Below are positions 1 through 5,912 of a DNA stretch of 12,746 nucleotides, piece by piece. The translations under genes were made by a program, and so were the position numbers. Source of the DNA: an uncultured Bacteroidia bacterium (lineage in GTDB: Bacteria > Bacteroidota > Bacteroidia > Bacteroidales > UBA932); contig CACXFP010000013.1 in NCBI GenBank assembly GCA_902766985.1, positions 1 to 12,746 on the forward strand, written 5' to 3'. The notes below the pieces were generated by a model. That model did no database searches and was not told the origin of the DNA. It saw only the letters and a program-made list of their open reading frames with translations. Every line of letters begins with the position of its first letter. Within the stretch, counting starts at the first letter, position 1.

Positions 1-98
1 CTTATGCCCCATCCGGTATCAAATCATTCCAGGCATCGGCAACGCTCCCCGATACACGGCCTCCCGGCCGCAAGGCTCGCTTATGCCGATGCCTGGAA
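1..98. repeat. Structured interspersed repeat, locus A (one hairpin unit plus the tail of a preceding unit)
   Basis: The same element recurs at 3385-3539. Positions 27-41 (TTCCAGGCATCGGCA) are the exact reverse complement of 84-98, giving a 15-bp stem around a 42-nt interior. Inside is a conserved small hairpin, CGGCC-TCCC-GGCCG (57-70). Positions 1-26 match the end of the first unit at the other locus (3440-3465) with only a few substitutions and no gap, so an upstream tandem copy is cut by the window edge. The element lies 23 bp beyond the stop codon of the minus-strand U32 gene. No transposase and no U-tract is next to it. It resembles REP/BIME-type or miniature palindromic repeats in build, but I do not recognise the family. 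Confidence 0.85.
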
Positions 99-121
99 GA
101 TATTTATTGCGCAGTTTCGTT

Positions 122-1390
122 TCAGTCCGTTGCGACGGACTGTTTCCAGATATAGACCTTGTCGCCGCGGTGGAGACGGGTGACGGGAGGCTGCATGTTA
201 AAGTGGACGGCGCAGGCCGTACCCCGGGGGACCACCTCAACGCGGGCATCGTTGTCAACCCTGAGGTCATCGACTTTCTGCTCGACGCAGCCGGTCGTGG
301 GACCGATGACAAGGATGTCGTCTCCGAAGTTCAAGGGCTCGTTCTCAACTTCGATTTCCCCGACCGAGATGCGGTCATACCAATTGGTAACCTTTCCGCA
401 ATACACCTTCCTCCTTGTGGCCTGGGTGCCATAGACGTCGCTCCATTCCCCGAGCCTGGCTCCCTGGTAATAACCGTCCCAGAACCCTCGGTTGAACACT
501 TCCTGCAGGCGTCCTTTCAGTGAAGCGGCCAAATCCGGCGTAAAGGTACCGTCGCAAATGGCGTCCGCGGCCTTGCGGTAGCACTCGGAGCATCTCTTTA
601 CGTATTCCGCCGACCTTGCCCTGCCTTCAATCTTGAACACACGGACCCCGCTGTCCACTATCTTGTCAAGGAACTCTATGGTGCAGAGATCCTTCGGGGA
701 CATGATGTATTTATTGTCAATGTTTAGGGTGTTTCCGGTCTCGATGTCGGTGACTTCATAACCGCGGCGGCATACCTGGAGGCAGGCTCCCCTGTTGGCA
801 GACTGTCCGTAGGTCTGGAGGCTGAGATAGCATTTGCCCGAAACCGCCATGCAAAGGGCTCCGTGGACGAACATCTCTATCCTGACCGGTTTACCCGAGG
901 GGCCTGTTATGCCTTCCGACATGATGGCTTCGTGGATTTCCTTTACCTGGGTAAGGTTGAGTTCCCTGGCGAGAACCACGACATCGGCGAACGAACTCCA
1001 GAAGCGGAGGGCTTCGGTGTTGGAGACGCTGAGCTGAGTTGATGCGTGGACTTCAAGTCCTATTTTCCTGCAATAGGAGATGCAGGCCATATCGGAAGCG
1101 ATGATAGCATCCACTCCGGCCGCCTTGGCCGAGTCGAGGGCTTCCCTCATGGACGGGAGGTCGCCGTCGTAAAGGGTAATATTCAGGGTAAGATACGTCT
1201 TGACACCGTTTTCACGGCAGATCCTTACGACTTCGGAAAGATCTTCCGGGGAGAAATTGTTGGCGGAACGGGAGCGCATGTTCAGCCTCCCGACTCCGAA
1301 ATAAACGGAATCCGCCCCTCCCTCTATGGCAGCCATGAGGCACTCGAAACTGCCCGCCGGGGCCATTATCTCCAACTCTTTCCTGTCCAT
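122..1390 (-). CDS. U32 family protein, TrhP/RlhA-like RNA hydroxylation factor (annotated as 'U32 peptidase')
   Basis: A 422-residue cytoplasmic protein. The N-terminal two thirds look like the barrel-type U32 core, starting with the typical MAPAGSFE segment (residues 9-16). Residues 172-190 fit the U32 signature exactly: E172, F174, G177, C180, G185, C187 and S190. C203 and C207 follow in a NRGxCxxxCR context, making a cysteine cluster of the kind that holds an iron-sulfur centre in this family. Residues about 325-415 form the small C-terminal beta domain. Characterised relatives are TrhP (YegQ), which makes 5-hydroxyuridine at tRNA position 34 using prephenate, and RlhA (YdcP), which makes 5-hydroxycytidine in 23S rRNA. 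The length is close to TrhP (about 450) and well below RlhA (about 650), so a tRNA role is the better guess but is not proven. Protease activity is unlikely to be the main function. The gene starts 15 bp after the polyprenyl synthase stop and is probably cotranscribed with it. Confidence 0.88.
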   Translation of the reverse strand: MDRKELEIMAPAGSFECLMAAIEGGADSVYFGVGRLNMRSRSANNFSPEDLSEVVRICRENGVKTYLTLNITLYDGDLPSMREALDSAKAAGVDAIIASDMACISYCRKIGLEVHASTQLSVSNTEALRFWSSFADVVVLARELNLTQVKEIHEAIMSEGITGPSGKPVRIEMFVHGALCMAVSGKCYLSLQTYGQSANRGACLQVCRRGYEVTDIETGNTLNIDNKYIMSPKDLCTIEFLDKIVDSGVRVFKIEGRARSAEYVKRCSECYRKAADAICDGTFTPDLAASLKGRLQEVFNRGFWDGYYQGARLGEWSDVYGTQATRRKVYCGKVTNWYDRISVGEIEVENEPLNFGDDILVIGPTTGCVEQKVDDLRVDNDARVEVVPRGTACAVHFNMQPPVTRLHRGDKVYIWKQSVATD

Positions 1391-1405
1391 ACGACCGGCC
1401 CTGCC

Positions 1406-2383
1406 TTACTTTGTCCTGCCTATGAGCTTGTCTGCAAAACGGCGGAGCTGTTCATAACGGACTCCCGTGCAGACCTTTCCGGCATATTCAAGAGCCATGG
1501 CATTCAGGCGGGAAATCTCTTCCTGCGCATCCCTGTCCACTTCCAGTTCCTTGTAAATCTCTTTCATGGCTCCGATCTTCCTTTCCTTCTCCTCCGGAGT
1601 CTCCGCCTTCATCTCCGTAACGGCCTCTATCCTGGAGGCATCCGGAGCCTTCTCGAATGCCCTGGTTGTGAGCCAGCACTTCTTGTTGTTCACTATATCT
1701 CCGCCGATGGGCTTGCCGAAGACTTTTTCATCGCCGAAGGCATCAAGATAATCGTCTGCCACCTGGAAAGCCAGGCCGAGGTTGTAGCCGTATTGGTAAA
1801 GGTTGGAGCAGTCTTCATCGGAGGCTCCCCCTATCAGGGCTCCCATCCTTGCGGAACAGGCAATGAGGACCCCTGTCTTGAGTCCTATCATCTTCATGTA
1901 TTCCTCCATGGACACCCTGTCCATGCTTTCGAAATCCATATCCATCTGCTGGCCCTCGCACACTTCAGCAGCCGTGGCGGAGAACAGTTTCAGGGCATCT
2001 CCGAGGACGCGGGAGGGAGCCATGGCTATCCTTTTGTAGCTGTCGATGCACATGGCGTCTCCGGAGAGGATGGCAGTGTCGGAACTCCATTTTTTCCAAA
2101 CCGTAGGTTCGCCCCTGCGTAGAGGGGAACAGTCCATGATGTCATCGTGGATCAGGGTGAAGCTGTGGAATACCTCCAGTCCCGAGGCCGGGCCGAGGAT
2201 CCCCGGGCCGAAATCGTCCTTGTACAGACCGAACGTGGTCAGGCAGAGTTTCGGCCGCAGGCGTTTACCGCCGATAACGATCATGTACCGGAGCGGATCA
2301 TAAAGAACTTCGGGCCTTTCGGGAAAGGATATCCCGTCGAAAAGCTTCCGGATGGCCAGGTCTATTTTGTTTTCAGGAATCAT
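1406..2383 (-). CDS. Short-chain polyprenyl diphosphate synthase (FPP/GGPP synthase type)
   Basis: This 325-residue protein is a trans-isoprenyl diphosphate synthase, which condenses IPP with allylic diphosphates in the cytoplasm to make precursors of quinones and undecaprenyl phosphate. It shows GGKRLRP (38-44), the first aspartate-rich motif DDIMD (80-84), GDAM (108-111), the K169-T170 pair and the second aspartate-rich motif DDYLD (210-214) followed by FGKPIGGDI. The first motif is the five-residue DDxxD form without the two-residue insertion of proteobacterial IspA. F75, five residues before it, is the kind of bulky side chain that limits product length in archaeal-type GGPP synthases. 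A C15-C20 product is therefore inferred; the exact length cannot be read from sequence. An upstream in-frame ATG at 2464 would add 27 residues unlike the family and would overlap rsgA, so the start at 2383 is preferred. It leads a two-gene operon with the U32 gene. Confidence 0.9.
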   Translation of the reverse strand: MIPENKIDLAIRKLFDGISFPERPEVLYDPLRYMIVIGGKRLRPKLCLTTFGLYKDDFGPGILGPASGLEVFHSFTLIHDDIMDCSPLRRGEPTVWKKWSSDTAILSGDAMCIDSYKRIAMAPSRVLGDALKLFSATAAEVCEGQQMDMDFESMDRVSMEEYMKMIGLKTGVLIACSARMGALIGGASDEDCSNLYQYGYNLGLAFQVADDYLDAFGDEKVFGKPIGGDIVNNKKCWLTTRAFEKAPDASRIEAVTEMKAETPEEKERKIGAMKEIYKELEVDRDAQEEISRLNAMALEYAGKVCTGVRYEQLRRFADKLIGRTK

Positions 2384-2402
2384 CGGTTTGGGTTTGGTAA
2401 GT

Positions 2403-2431
2403 GCAAAGATAGATAAAAAACTTATCTTTGC
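2403..2431. promoter_or_regulatory. Symmetric divergent promoter: two opposed -7 boxes forming an inverted repeat
   Basis: GCAAAGATA (2403-2411) and TATCTTTGC (2423-2431) are perfect reverse complements 11 bp apart. Each arm contains TATCTTTG, a full match to the Bacteroidota -7 consensus TAnnTTTG. The right arm reads toward rsgA and the left arm toward the polyprenyl synthase gene. Matches continue outward with one mismatch (AAgTGC and GCAgTT). TTTG at 2393-2396 and GAAA (TTTC on the minus strand) at 2438-2441 are candidate -33 boxes, but their 26-bp spacing is longer than the usual 19-21. The promoter call rests on the -7 boxes and the divergent gene layout. Confidence 0.7.
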
Positions 2432-2435
2432 AGTT

Positions 2436-3386
2436 ATGAAACAGGGAATCGCAACTGTTGTCAAGAATGCCGGGAGCCATTATCTGCTTTCGGAACTTCC
2501 TGTCTGGGCCCCTTTCCCGGCCGTACTGAAGGGGAAAGTGAGACTCAGCGGGAGCGACTCCACCAATCCCGTTGCCGTCGGCGACAGGGTGAGGTTCTCC
2601 TGCGAAGGTGAACCCACTGACCTTGAGCCAGCCCGCATCAGCGAAATCCTCGACCGCAGCAACCATATAATCCGCCGTTCGACCAATCTCTCCAGAGCAT
2701 CCCATGTGATCGCCGCCAACGTCGATATGGCCTACATCATAGTCTCCCTGTATTTCCCGAAAATAAAGCTTCCCTTCCTTGACCGCATCCTTGTTACCTG
2801 CGAAGTCTATGGGGTGAAAGCGACCATAGTGCTGAACAAAGTCGACCTCTACGGGGAAGAGGCTGAAGAGGAGGTCGCGGCATTCCGGAAAATATACGGG
2901 GGTGCCGGCTACCCTGTGATTGAGACTTCCACCGTCACCGGCGAAGGAATCGATGCGCTGCGGGAATCCTGCAAGGGAAAGGTAAATTTGTTCTCAGGGG
3001 AATCCGGCGTCGGGAAATCATCCATCATAAAGGCCCTGGACCCTTCCCTCGACCCGAAGGTCGGGAAAATCTCTCTTGCCCACCTTCAGGGCAGGCACAC
3101 GACCTCCCTGTATGAGATGTATCCCCTCGGAGGCCATGACCCCTATGGCTATGTGATTGATACTCCGGGACTGAGGGGATTCGGACTGGTCGATTTGGAG
3201 AAGGAGGAGATTGCGCTGTATTTCCCGGAGATGCTCAAGGCTGCACGCGGCTGCCGCTTTACTCCGTGCACCCATACCCACGAGCCCGGATGCGCCGTCA
3301 AGGAGGCCGTGGATGCCGGAATCATCAGCCTTGAACGCTATAATTCCTACCTCGGAATGCTGGAAGAGGACAGGAAATTCCGGTAG
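2436..3386 (+). CDS. rsgA: Ribosome small-subunit-dependent GTPase RsgA
   Basis: A circularly permuted GTPase of 316 residues that checks late maturation of the 30S ribosomal subunit in the cytoplasm. The order is an N-terminal OB fold (about 1-70), then the permuted G domain: G4 NKVD (134-137), a G5-like TSTVTGEG (164-171), the P-loop GESGVGKS (188-195), a G2-region threonine in GRHTTS (219-224) and G3 DTPG (242-245). The C-terminal zinc site has the family spacing C273-x4-C278-x-H280-x5-C286. All catalytic elements are intact. The start at 2436 gives MKQGIATVVKNAG, matching the usual Bacteroidota N-terminus; the in-frame ATG at 2352 would lie inside the divergent gene and adds an unrelated segment. 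The -7 box TATCTTTG ends only 5 bp before this ATG, so the transcript may be leaderless. The stop codon TAG lies at the very start of the downstream repeat array. Confidence 0.96.
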   Translation: MKQGIATVVKNAGSHYLLSELPVWAPFPAVLKGKVRLSGSDSTNPVAVGDRVRFSCEGEPTDLEPARISEILDRSNHIIRRSTNLSRASHVIAANVDMAYIIVSLYFPKIKLPFLDRILVTCEVYGVKATIVLNKVDLYGEEAEEEVAAFRKIYGGAGYPVIETSTVTGEGIDALRESCKGKVNLFSGESGVGKSSIIKALDPSLDPKVGKISLAHLQGRHTTSLYEMYPLGGHDPYGYVIDTPGLRGFGLVDLEKEEIALYFPEMLKAARGCRFTPCTHTHEPGCAVKEAVDAGIISLERYNSYLGMLEEDRKFR

Positions 3387-3464
3387 TCCGGGCATCGGCA
3401 ACGCTCCCAGAATACACGGCCTCCCGGCCGCAATGCTCGCTTTTGCCCCATCCTGTATCAATTT
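3385..3464. repeat. Structured repeat, locus B, first tandem unit (80 bp)
   Basis: This unit is an 80-bp direct repeat of 3465-3539. The two are identical over the first 58 bases, from AGTCCGGG to GCTCGCTT. After that this unit ends in TTGCCCCATCCTGTATCA plus a short AT-rich run (about 3443-3464) in place of the right-hand arm, so it cannot close the long stem itself. The inner hairpin CGGCC-TCCC-GGCCG is intact (3417-3430). The same alternative tail occurs at positions 1-26, so it is a property of the family and not local decay. The unit starts inside the rsgA stop codon. Confidence 0.85.
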
Positions 3465-3539
3465 AGTCCGGGCATCGGCAACGCTCCCAGAATACACGGC
3501 CTCCCGGCCGCAATGCTCGCTTATGCCGATGCCCGGACT
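3465..3539. repeat. Structured repeat, locus B, second tandem unit with complete 16-bp hairpin arms
   Basis: AGTCCGGGCATCGGCA (3465-3480) is the exact reverse complement of 3524-3539, giving a 16-bp stem around a 43-nt interior that carries the conserved inner hairpin at 3497-3510. The unit aligns with locus A (27-98) with few interior differences and a one-base length change. The arms differ from locus A only in ways that keep pairing. The unit ends 6 bp before the stop codon of the convergent S41 peptidase gene, so together with the first unit it fills this intergenic region. It could act as a bidirectional transcript-end structure, although no U-tract follows. Confidence 0.88.
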
Positions 3540-3545
3540 GACAGA

Positions 3546-5171
3546 TCAGAATGATATCAGGGGCTTGGTGAGGGCTTCGCGGAGCTGGTCGTCATAGCGG
3601 AGACGGACTTTTATGCCGGCCTCCTGGTAGTAATACCTGACGGCTATCTCTTCCTCGATAAAAGGAACTATCTCATCCTTCTTCAGTTCAAGGAAACTCC
3701 TCTTATCCATCTTGATGGCGCTTTCGAGGGCATCCAGCTGGGGTTTCATGCTCCCGGCCAGTCCGTCCTCGGACAGTTCCTTCTTCATCTGGTCGAAAAG
3801 CGCCTGGGCCGATGAACGGTAATCGAATTCCTTGCCCTCGGCGAAATCAACGAAAGCCTTGTAATCGGCATCGGAGAAATGGAAGTCCTCGACAGCGGGG
3901 ATGCTTTCATGGCCGCGGACATACTCCAGCGCATACTGCTCCACCACGCCGTTCATGACAAGGGAATATGTCAGACGGCTGTACCTTTTGGTCTTGAGGG
4001 TATCGTCAGGGGTAATCCCGCCCCCGTCCCGGACAGTACGCCCGTGCAGAGTCTTGAATTCCTTCGTGAGGGAATCCGGGATGGCCCCCACGCTGCCGTC
4101 CTCGTTCCTGTGGGAATAGTCCATCACCTGGACGCACCGGCCGCTGGGAGTATAATATTTAGCCGTAGTCACCTTCAACTGGCCGTTGTAAGGAAGCGGC
4201 CGTATGCTCTGGACGAGACCTTTGCCGAAGGTCCTGCGGCCAAGGATGGTGGCCCTGTCCAGGTCCTGCATGGCGCCGGCCACGATCTCCGACGAACTGG
4301 CCGATCCTGAATCAACCAGGACCACGATCGGCATCGCGGTATCTATCGGATCCCCCATCGTCTTGTACACCATCTCGTTTTCGCTGTTGCCCTTGGAGGA
4401 GACCACAACCGATCCCTTGGGAACGAATAGGGATACGATCTTGATGGCCTCCTGCATTATTCCTCCGCCGTTGCTGCGAAGGTCCAGGATAAACTTCTTC
4501 ATTCCCTGGTCCCTGAGCTTCAGGAAACCGGACCTTACGGCATCGGAGACACCCTCGGTAAATCCCGACTGCAGCATATACCCGGTGGTTCCGTCTTCAA
4601 GCATCCCTGCATATTCCACGTCAGGGAGATGTATCCTTTCCCTTATCACGCCGACATCCACCACCTCTCCGCTGCGGACCTTCTTCACCTTGAACTTCAC
4701 GGTCGTACCCGGCTTTCCCTTCATCCTGTCGCTGCACTCCTTGGAATCCAGTCCCTTGACGGAGGTCCCGTCAATCTCCAATATCTCATCGCCGGCGACT
4801 ATTCCGGCCTTGGTGACGGGAGCATTGAAATACGGCTCGTTGATGATCACGTTGCCGTCTTTCTCAGGCTTGTAAATGATTGCGCCCACACCGCCGTAGC
4901 TCTTGTTGATCATCATCTGGAAGTCCTCCTGCTCCTCCTCCGGGACATATTCCGTATAAGGGTCAAGGTCTCCGAGCATTGCGTCGATACCCTTCAGTTC
5001 AATCCTCGAAAGGGGCAGGGAATCGACATAGGATGCCGAAAGCTGTTTCAGCAGCGCGTTGTGGATATCTATCCACTTGCCTGTGTCAAACGTCTTTGAC
5101 TGGCCGTAGGCCGCCGTGGCAAGGGCCGCGAGCAGCAAAGGAAGGATTATGGTTCTGGGTCTCATTTTCAT
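3546..5171 (-). CDS. S41 family C-terminal processing peptidase (periplasmic, PDZ-containing)
   Basis: A 541-residue serine protease of the CtpA/Prc family, which trims or degrades envelope proteins from their C-termini. Residues 1-23 form a signal peptide: basic MKMRPR, a hydrophobic core, then a likely cut near AYG-QS, so the enzyme acts in the periplasm. An N-terminal helical part (about 28-90) is followed by a PDZ domain (about 92-178), then the S41 core with DLRSNGGG (230-237). The catalytic serine is S292 in the SASSSE segment and the general base is K317 in FGKG. Their 25-residue spacing equals that in known CTPs such as Prc (S452/K477). A long C-terminal region (about 395-541) is mostly helical. 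A longer reading frame reaches 5570 but runs antisense through rdgB and lacks a signal peptide at its front, so the start at 5171 is preferred. It is transcribed alone, divergently from rdgB. Its physiological substrate cannot be inferred. Confidence 0.92.
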   Translation of the reverse strand: MKMRPRTIILPLLLAALATAAYGQSKTFDTGKWIDIHNALLKQLSASYVDSLPLSRIELKGIDAMLGDLDPYTEYVPEEEQEDFQMMINKSYGGVGAIIYKPEKDGNVIINEPYFNAPVTKAGIVAGDEILEIDGTSVKGLDSKECSDRMKGKPGTTVKFKVKKVRSGEVVDVGVIRERIHLPDVEYAGMLEDGTTGYMLQSGFTEGVSDAVRSGFLKLRDQGMKKFILDLRSNGGGIMQEAIKIVSLFVPKGSVVVSSKGNSENEMVYKTMGDPIDTAMPIVVLVDSGSASSSEIVAGAMQDLDRATILGRRTFGKGLVQSIRPLPYNGQLKVTTAKYYTPSGRCVQVMDYSHRNEDGSVGAIPDSLTKEFKTLHGRTVRDGGGITPDDTLKTKRYSRLTYSLVMNGVVEQYALEYVRGHESIPAVEDFHFSDADYKAFVDFAEGKEFDYRSSAQALFDQMKKELSEDGLAGSMKPQLDALESAIKMDKRSFLELKKDEIVPFIEEEIAVRYYYQEAGIKVRLRYDDQLREALTKPLISF

Positions 5172-5224
5172 GCTGATTTTCCGGGAAGGCAAGGAGCAAT
5201 TGCCGTGCCGTTCTGAGTCGAGGA

Positions 5225-5232
5225 CAAATTTA
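5225..5232 (-). promoter_or_regulatory. Candidate -7 box for the S41 peptidase gene
   Basis: On the minus strand this reads TAAATTTG, a full match to the Bacteroidota -7 consensus TAnnTTTG, 53 bp upstream of the ATG at 5171. A TTTC at 5259-5256 on the same strand is a possible -33 box, but its 23-bp spacing is slightly long. The call is based on motif and position only. Confidence 0.5.
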
Positions 5233-5243
5233 ATCAATTTATC

Positions 5244-5259
5244 TTTCGCAAGTGCGAAA
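5244..5259. promoter_or_regulatory. Perfect 7-bp inverted repeat in the S41 peptidase/rdgB divergent region (possible operator)
   Basis: TTTCGCA-AG-TGCGAAA is a perfect palindrome with a 2-bp centre. It lies 12 bp upstream of the S41 -7 box (5225-5232). On the other side, a weak rdgB -7 candidate TATATTGT (5267-5274) follows the left-arm TTTC at 19-bp spacing. This position over both putative -33 regions fits an operator bound by a dimeric regulator. It could also be a chance palindrome in an AT-rich spacer. Confidence 0.35.
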
Positions 5260-5294
5260 AATACCCTATATTGTGGTGATAAAGGACATTCAGG

Positions 5295-5912
5295 ATGAAA
5301 ATCATTTTCGCCACAGCGAACAAAGGCAAACTGAGGGAAGCCGGGGAGATTCTGGGAAACGGATGGGAACTGGTGAGCCCGGCCGAGATGGGAATTACCG
5401 AAGACATAGAGGAAACCGGGGAGACACTGAAAGATAATTCCCTGTTGAAAGCCACCTGTATACATGAAAAGACGGGACTGGACTGCTTCGCCGATGACAC
5501 CGGCCTGGAAGTTGACGCCCTCGGAGGGGCTCCCGGAGTCCATACGGCAAGGTATGCCGGAGAGGGCCATGATTTCCAGGCGAATATGGACAAGCTTCTC
5601 GCCGAACTCGGGGATTCTCCCTCAAGGACAGCCCGTTTCCGAAGCGTGGTTACCCTGATCCTGGGCGGGGAGGCATTCTTCTTCGACGGACGCCTGGAAG
5701 GCAGGATCGCATTCTCAAAATCAGGCAACGGAGGCTTCGGATACGACCCTGTATTCATCCCTGACGAGCTTCCTTCCAATGACGGCGGCCTCGTCCCTAA
5801 CACGGACAACCTCACCCTTGCCGACATACCGGAAGAAGACAAGAACGCCATATCCCACAGGGGCAAGGCCCTCAGGATGATGGCCGCCTTCCTCAAGGAA
5901 AGGGAAAAATGA
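5295..5912 (+). CDS. rdgB: XTP/dITP diphosphatase RdgB (HAM1 family, non-canonical purine NTP pyrophosphatase)
   Basis: A 205-residue cytoplasmic enzyme that hydrolyses dITP, ITP and XTP to monophosphates, keeping deaminated purines out of DNA and RNA. Family motifs are all present: ATANKGK near the N-terminus (6-12), ADDTGLEVDALGG (66-78) with the catalytic aspartate at D68, a GVHTARYAG segment (81-89), GGFGYDPVF (146-154) and SHRGKAL (187-193), which binds the base. The stretch between FIP and the LADIPEEDK segment (about 156-175) is roughly ten residues longer than in relatives I know and is rich in N, G, D and P, suggesting a surface loop. The start at 5295 matches the family N-terminus (MKIIFATANKGK). 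Its last four bases overlap the recO start (ATGA), implying translational coupling. Confidence 0.96.
   Translation: MKIIFATANKGKLREAGEILGNGWELVSPAEMGITEDIEETGETLKDNSLLKATCIHEKTGLDCFADDTGLEVDALGGAPGVHTARYAGEGHDFQANMDKLLAELGDSPSRTARFRSVVTLILGGEAFFFDGRLEGRIAFSKSGNGGFGYDPVFIPDELPSNDGGLVPNTDNLTLADIPEEDKNAISHRGKALRMMAAFLKEREK

Noticed and set aside
27..98. Integron attC site
   Set aside because: The palindromic shape is suggestive, but the terminal core-site sequences (GTTRRRY/RYYYAAC) are absent, no integrase or cassette array is present, and the arms pair perfectly instead of having attC-type bulges.
1046..2122. Long plus-strand open frame (358 codons) opposite the polyprenyl synthase and U32 genes
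   Set aside because: It is antisense to two clearly recognised proteins, spans their junction and has no family-like motifs; an open frame from GC-rich codon structure.
3385..3539. CRISPR array
   Set aside because: There are only two adjacent 80-bp copies with no unique spacers between repeats and no cas genes.
3465..3539. Insertion sequence or MITE with target-site duplication
   Set aside because: No flanking direct duplication or transposase is visible. The perfect arms alone do not establish transposition, so it is kept as a repeat.
3385..3545. Classical intrinsic terminator for rsgA or the S41 peptidase gene
   Set aside because: The stem is strong but the loop is about 43 nt and no T-run follows on either strand; termination is left as a hypothesis.
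5172..5570. N-terminal extension of the S41 peptidase to 5570
   Set aside because: The extension is antisense to rdgB and would put the clear signal peptide in the middle of the protein.
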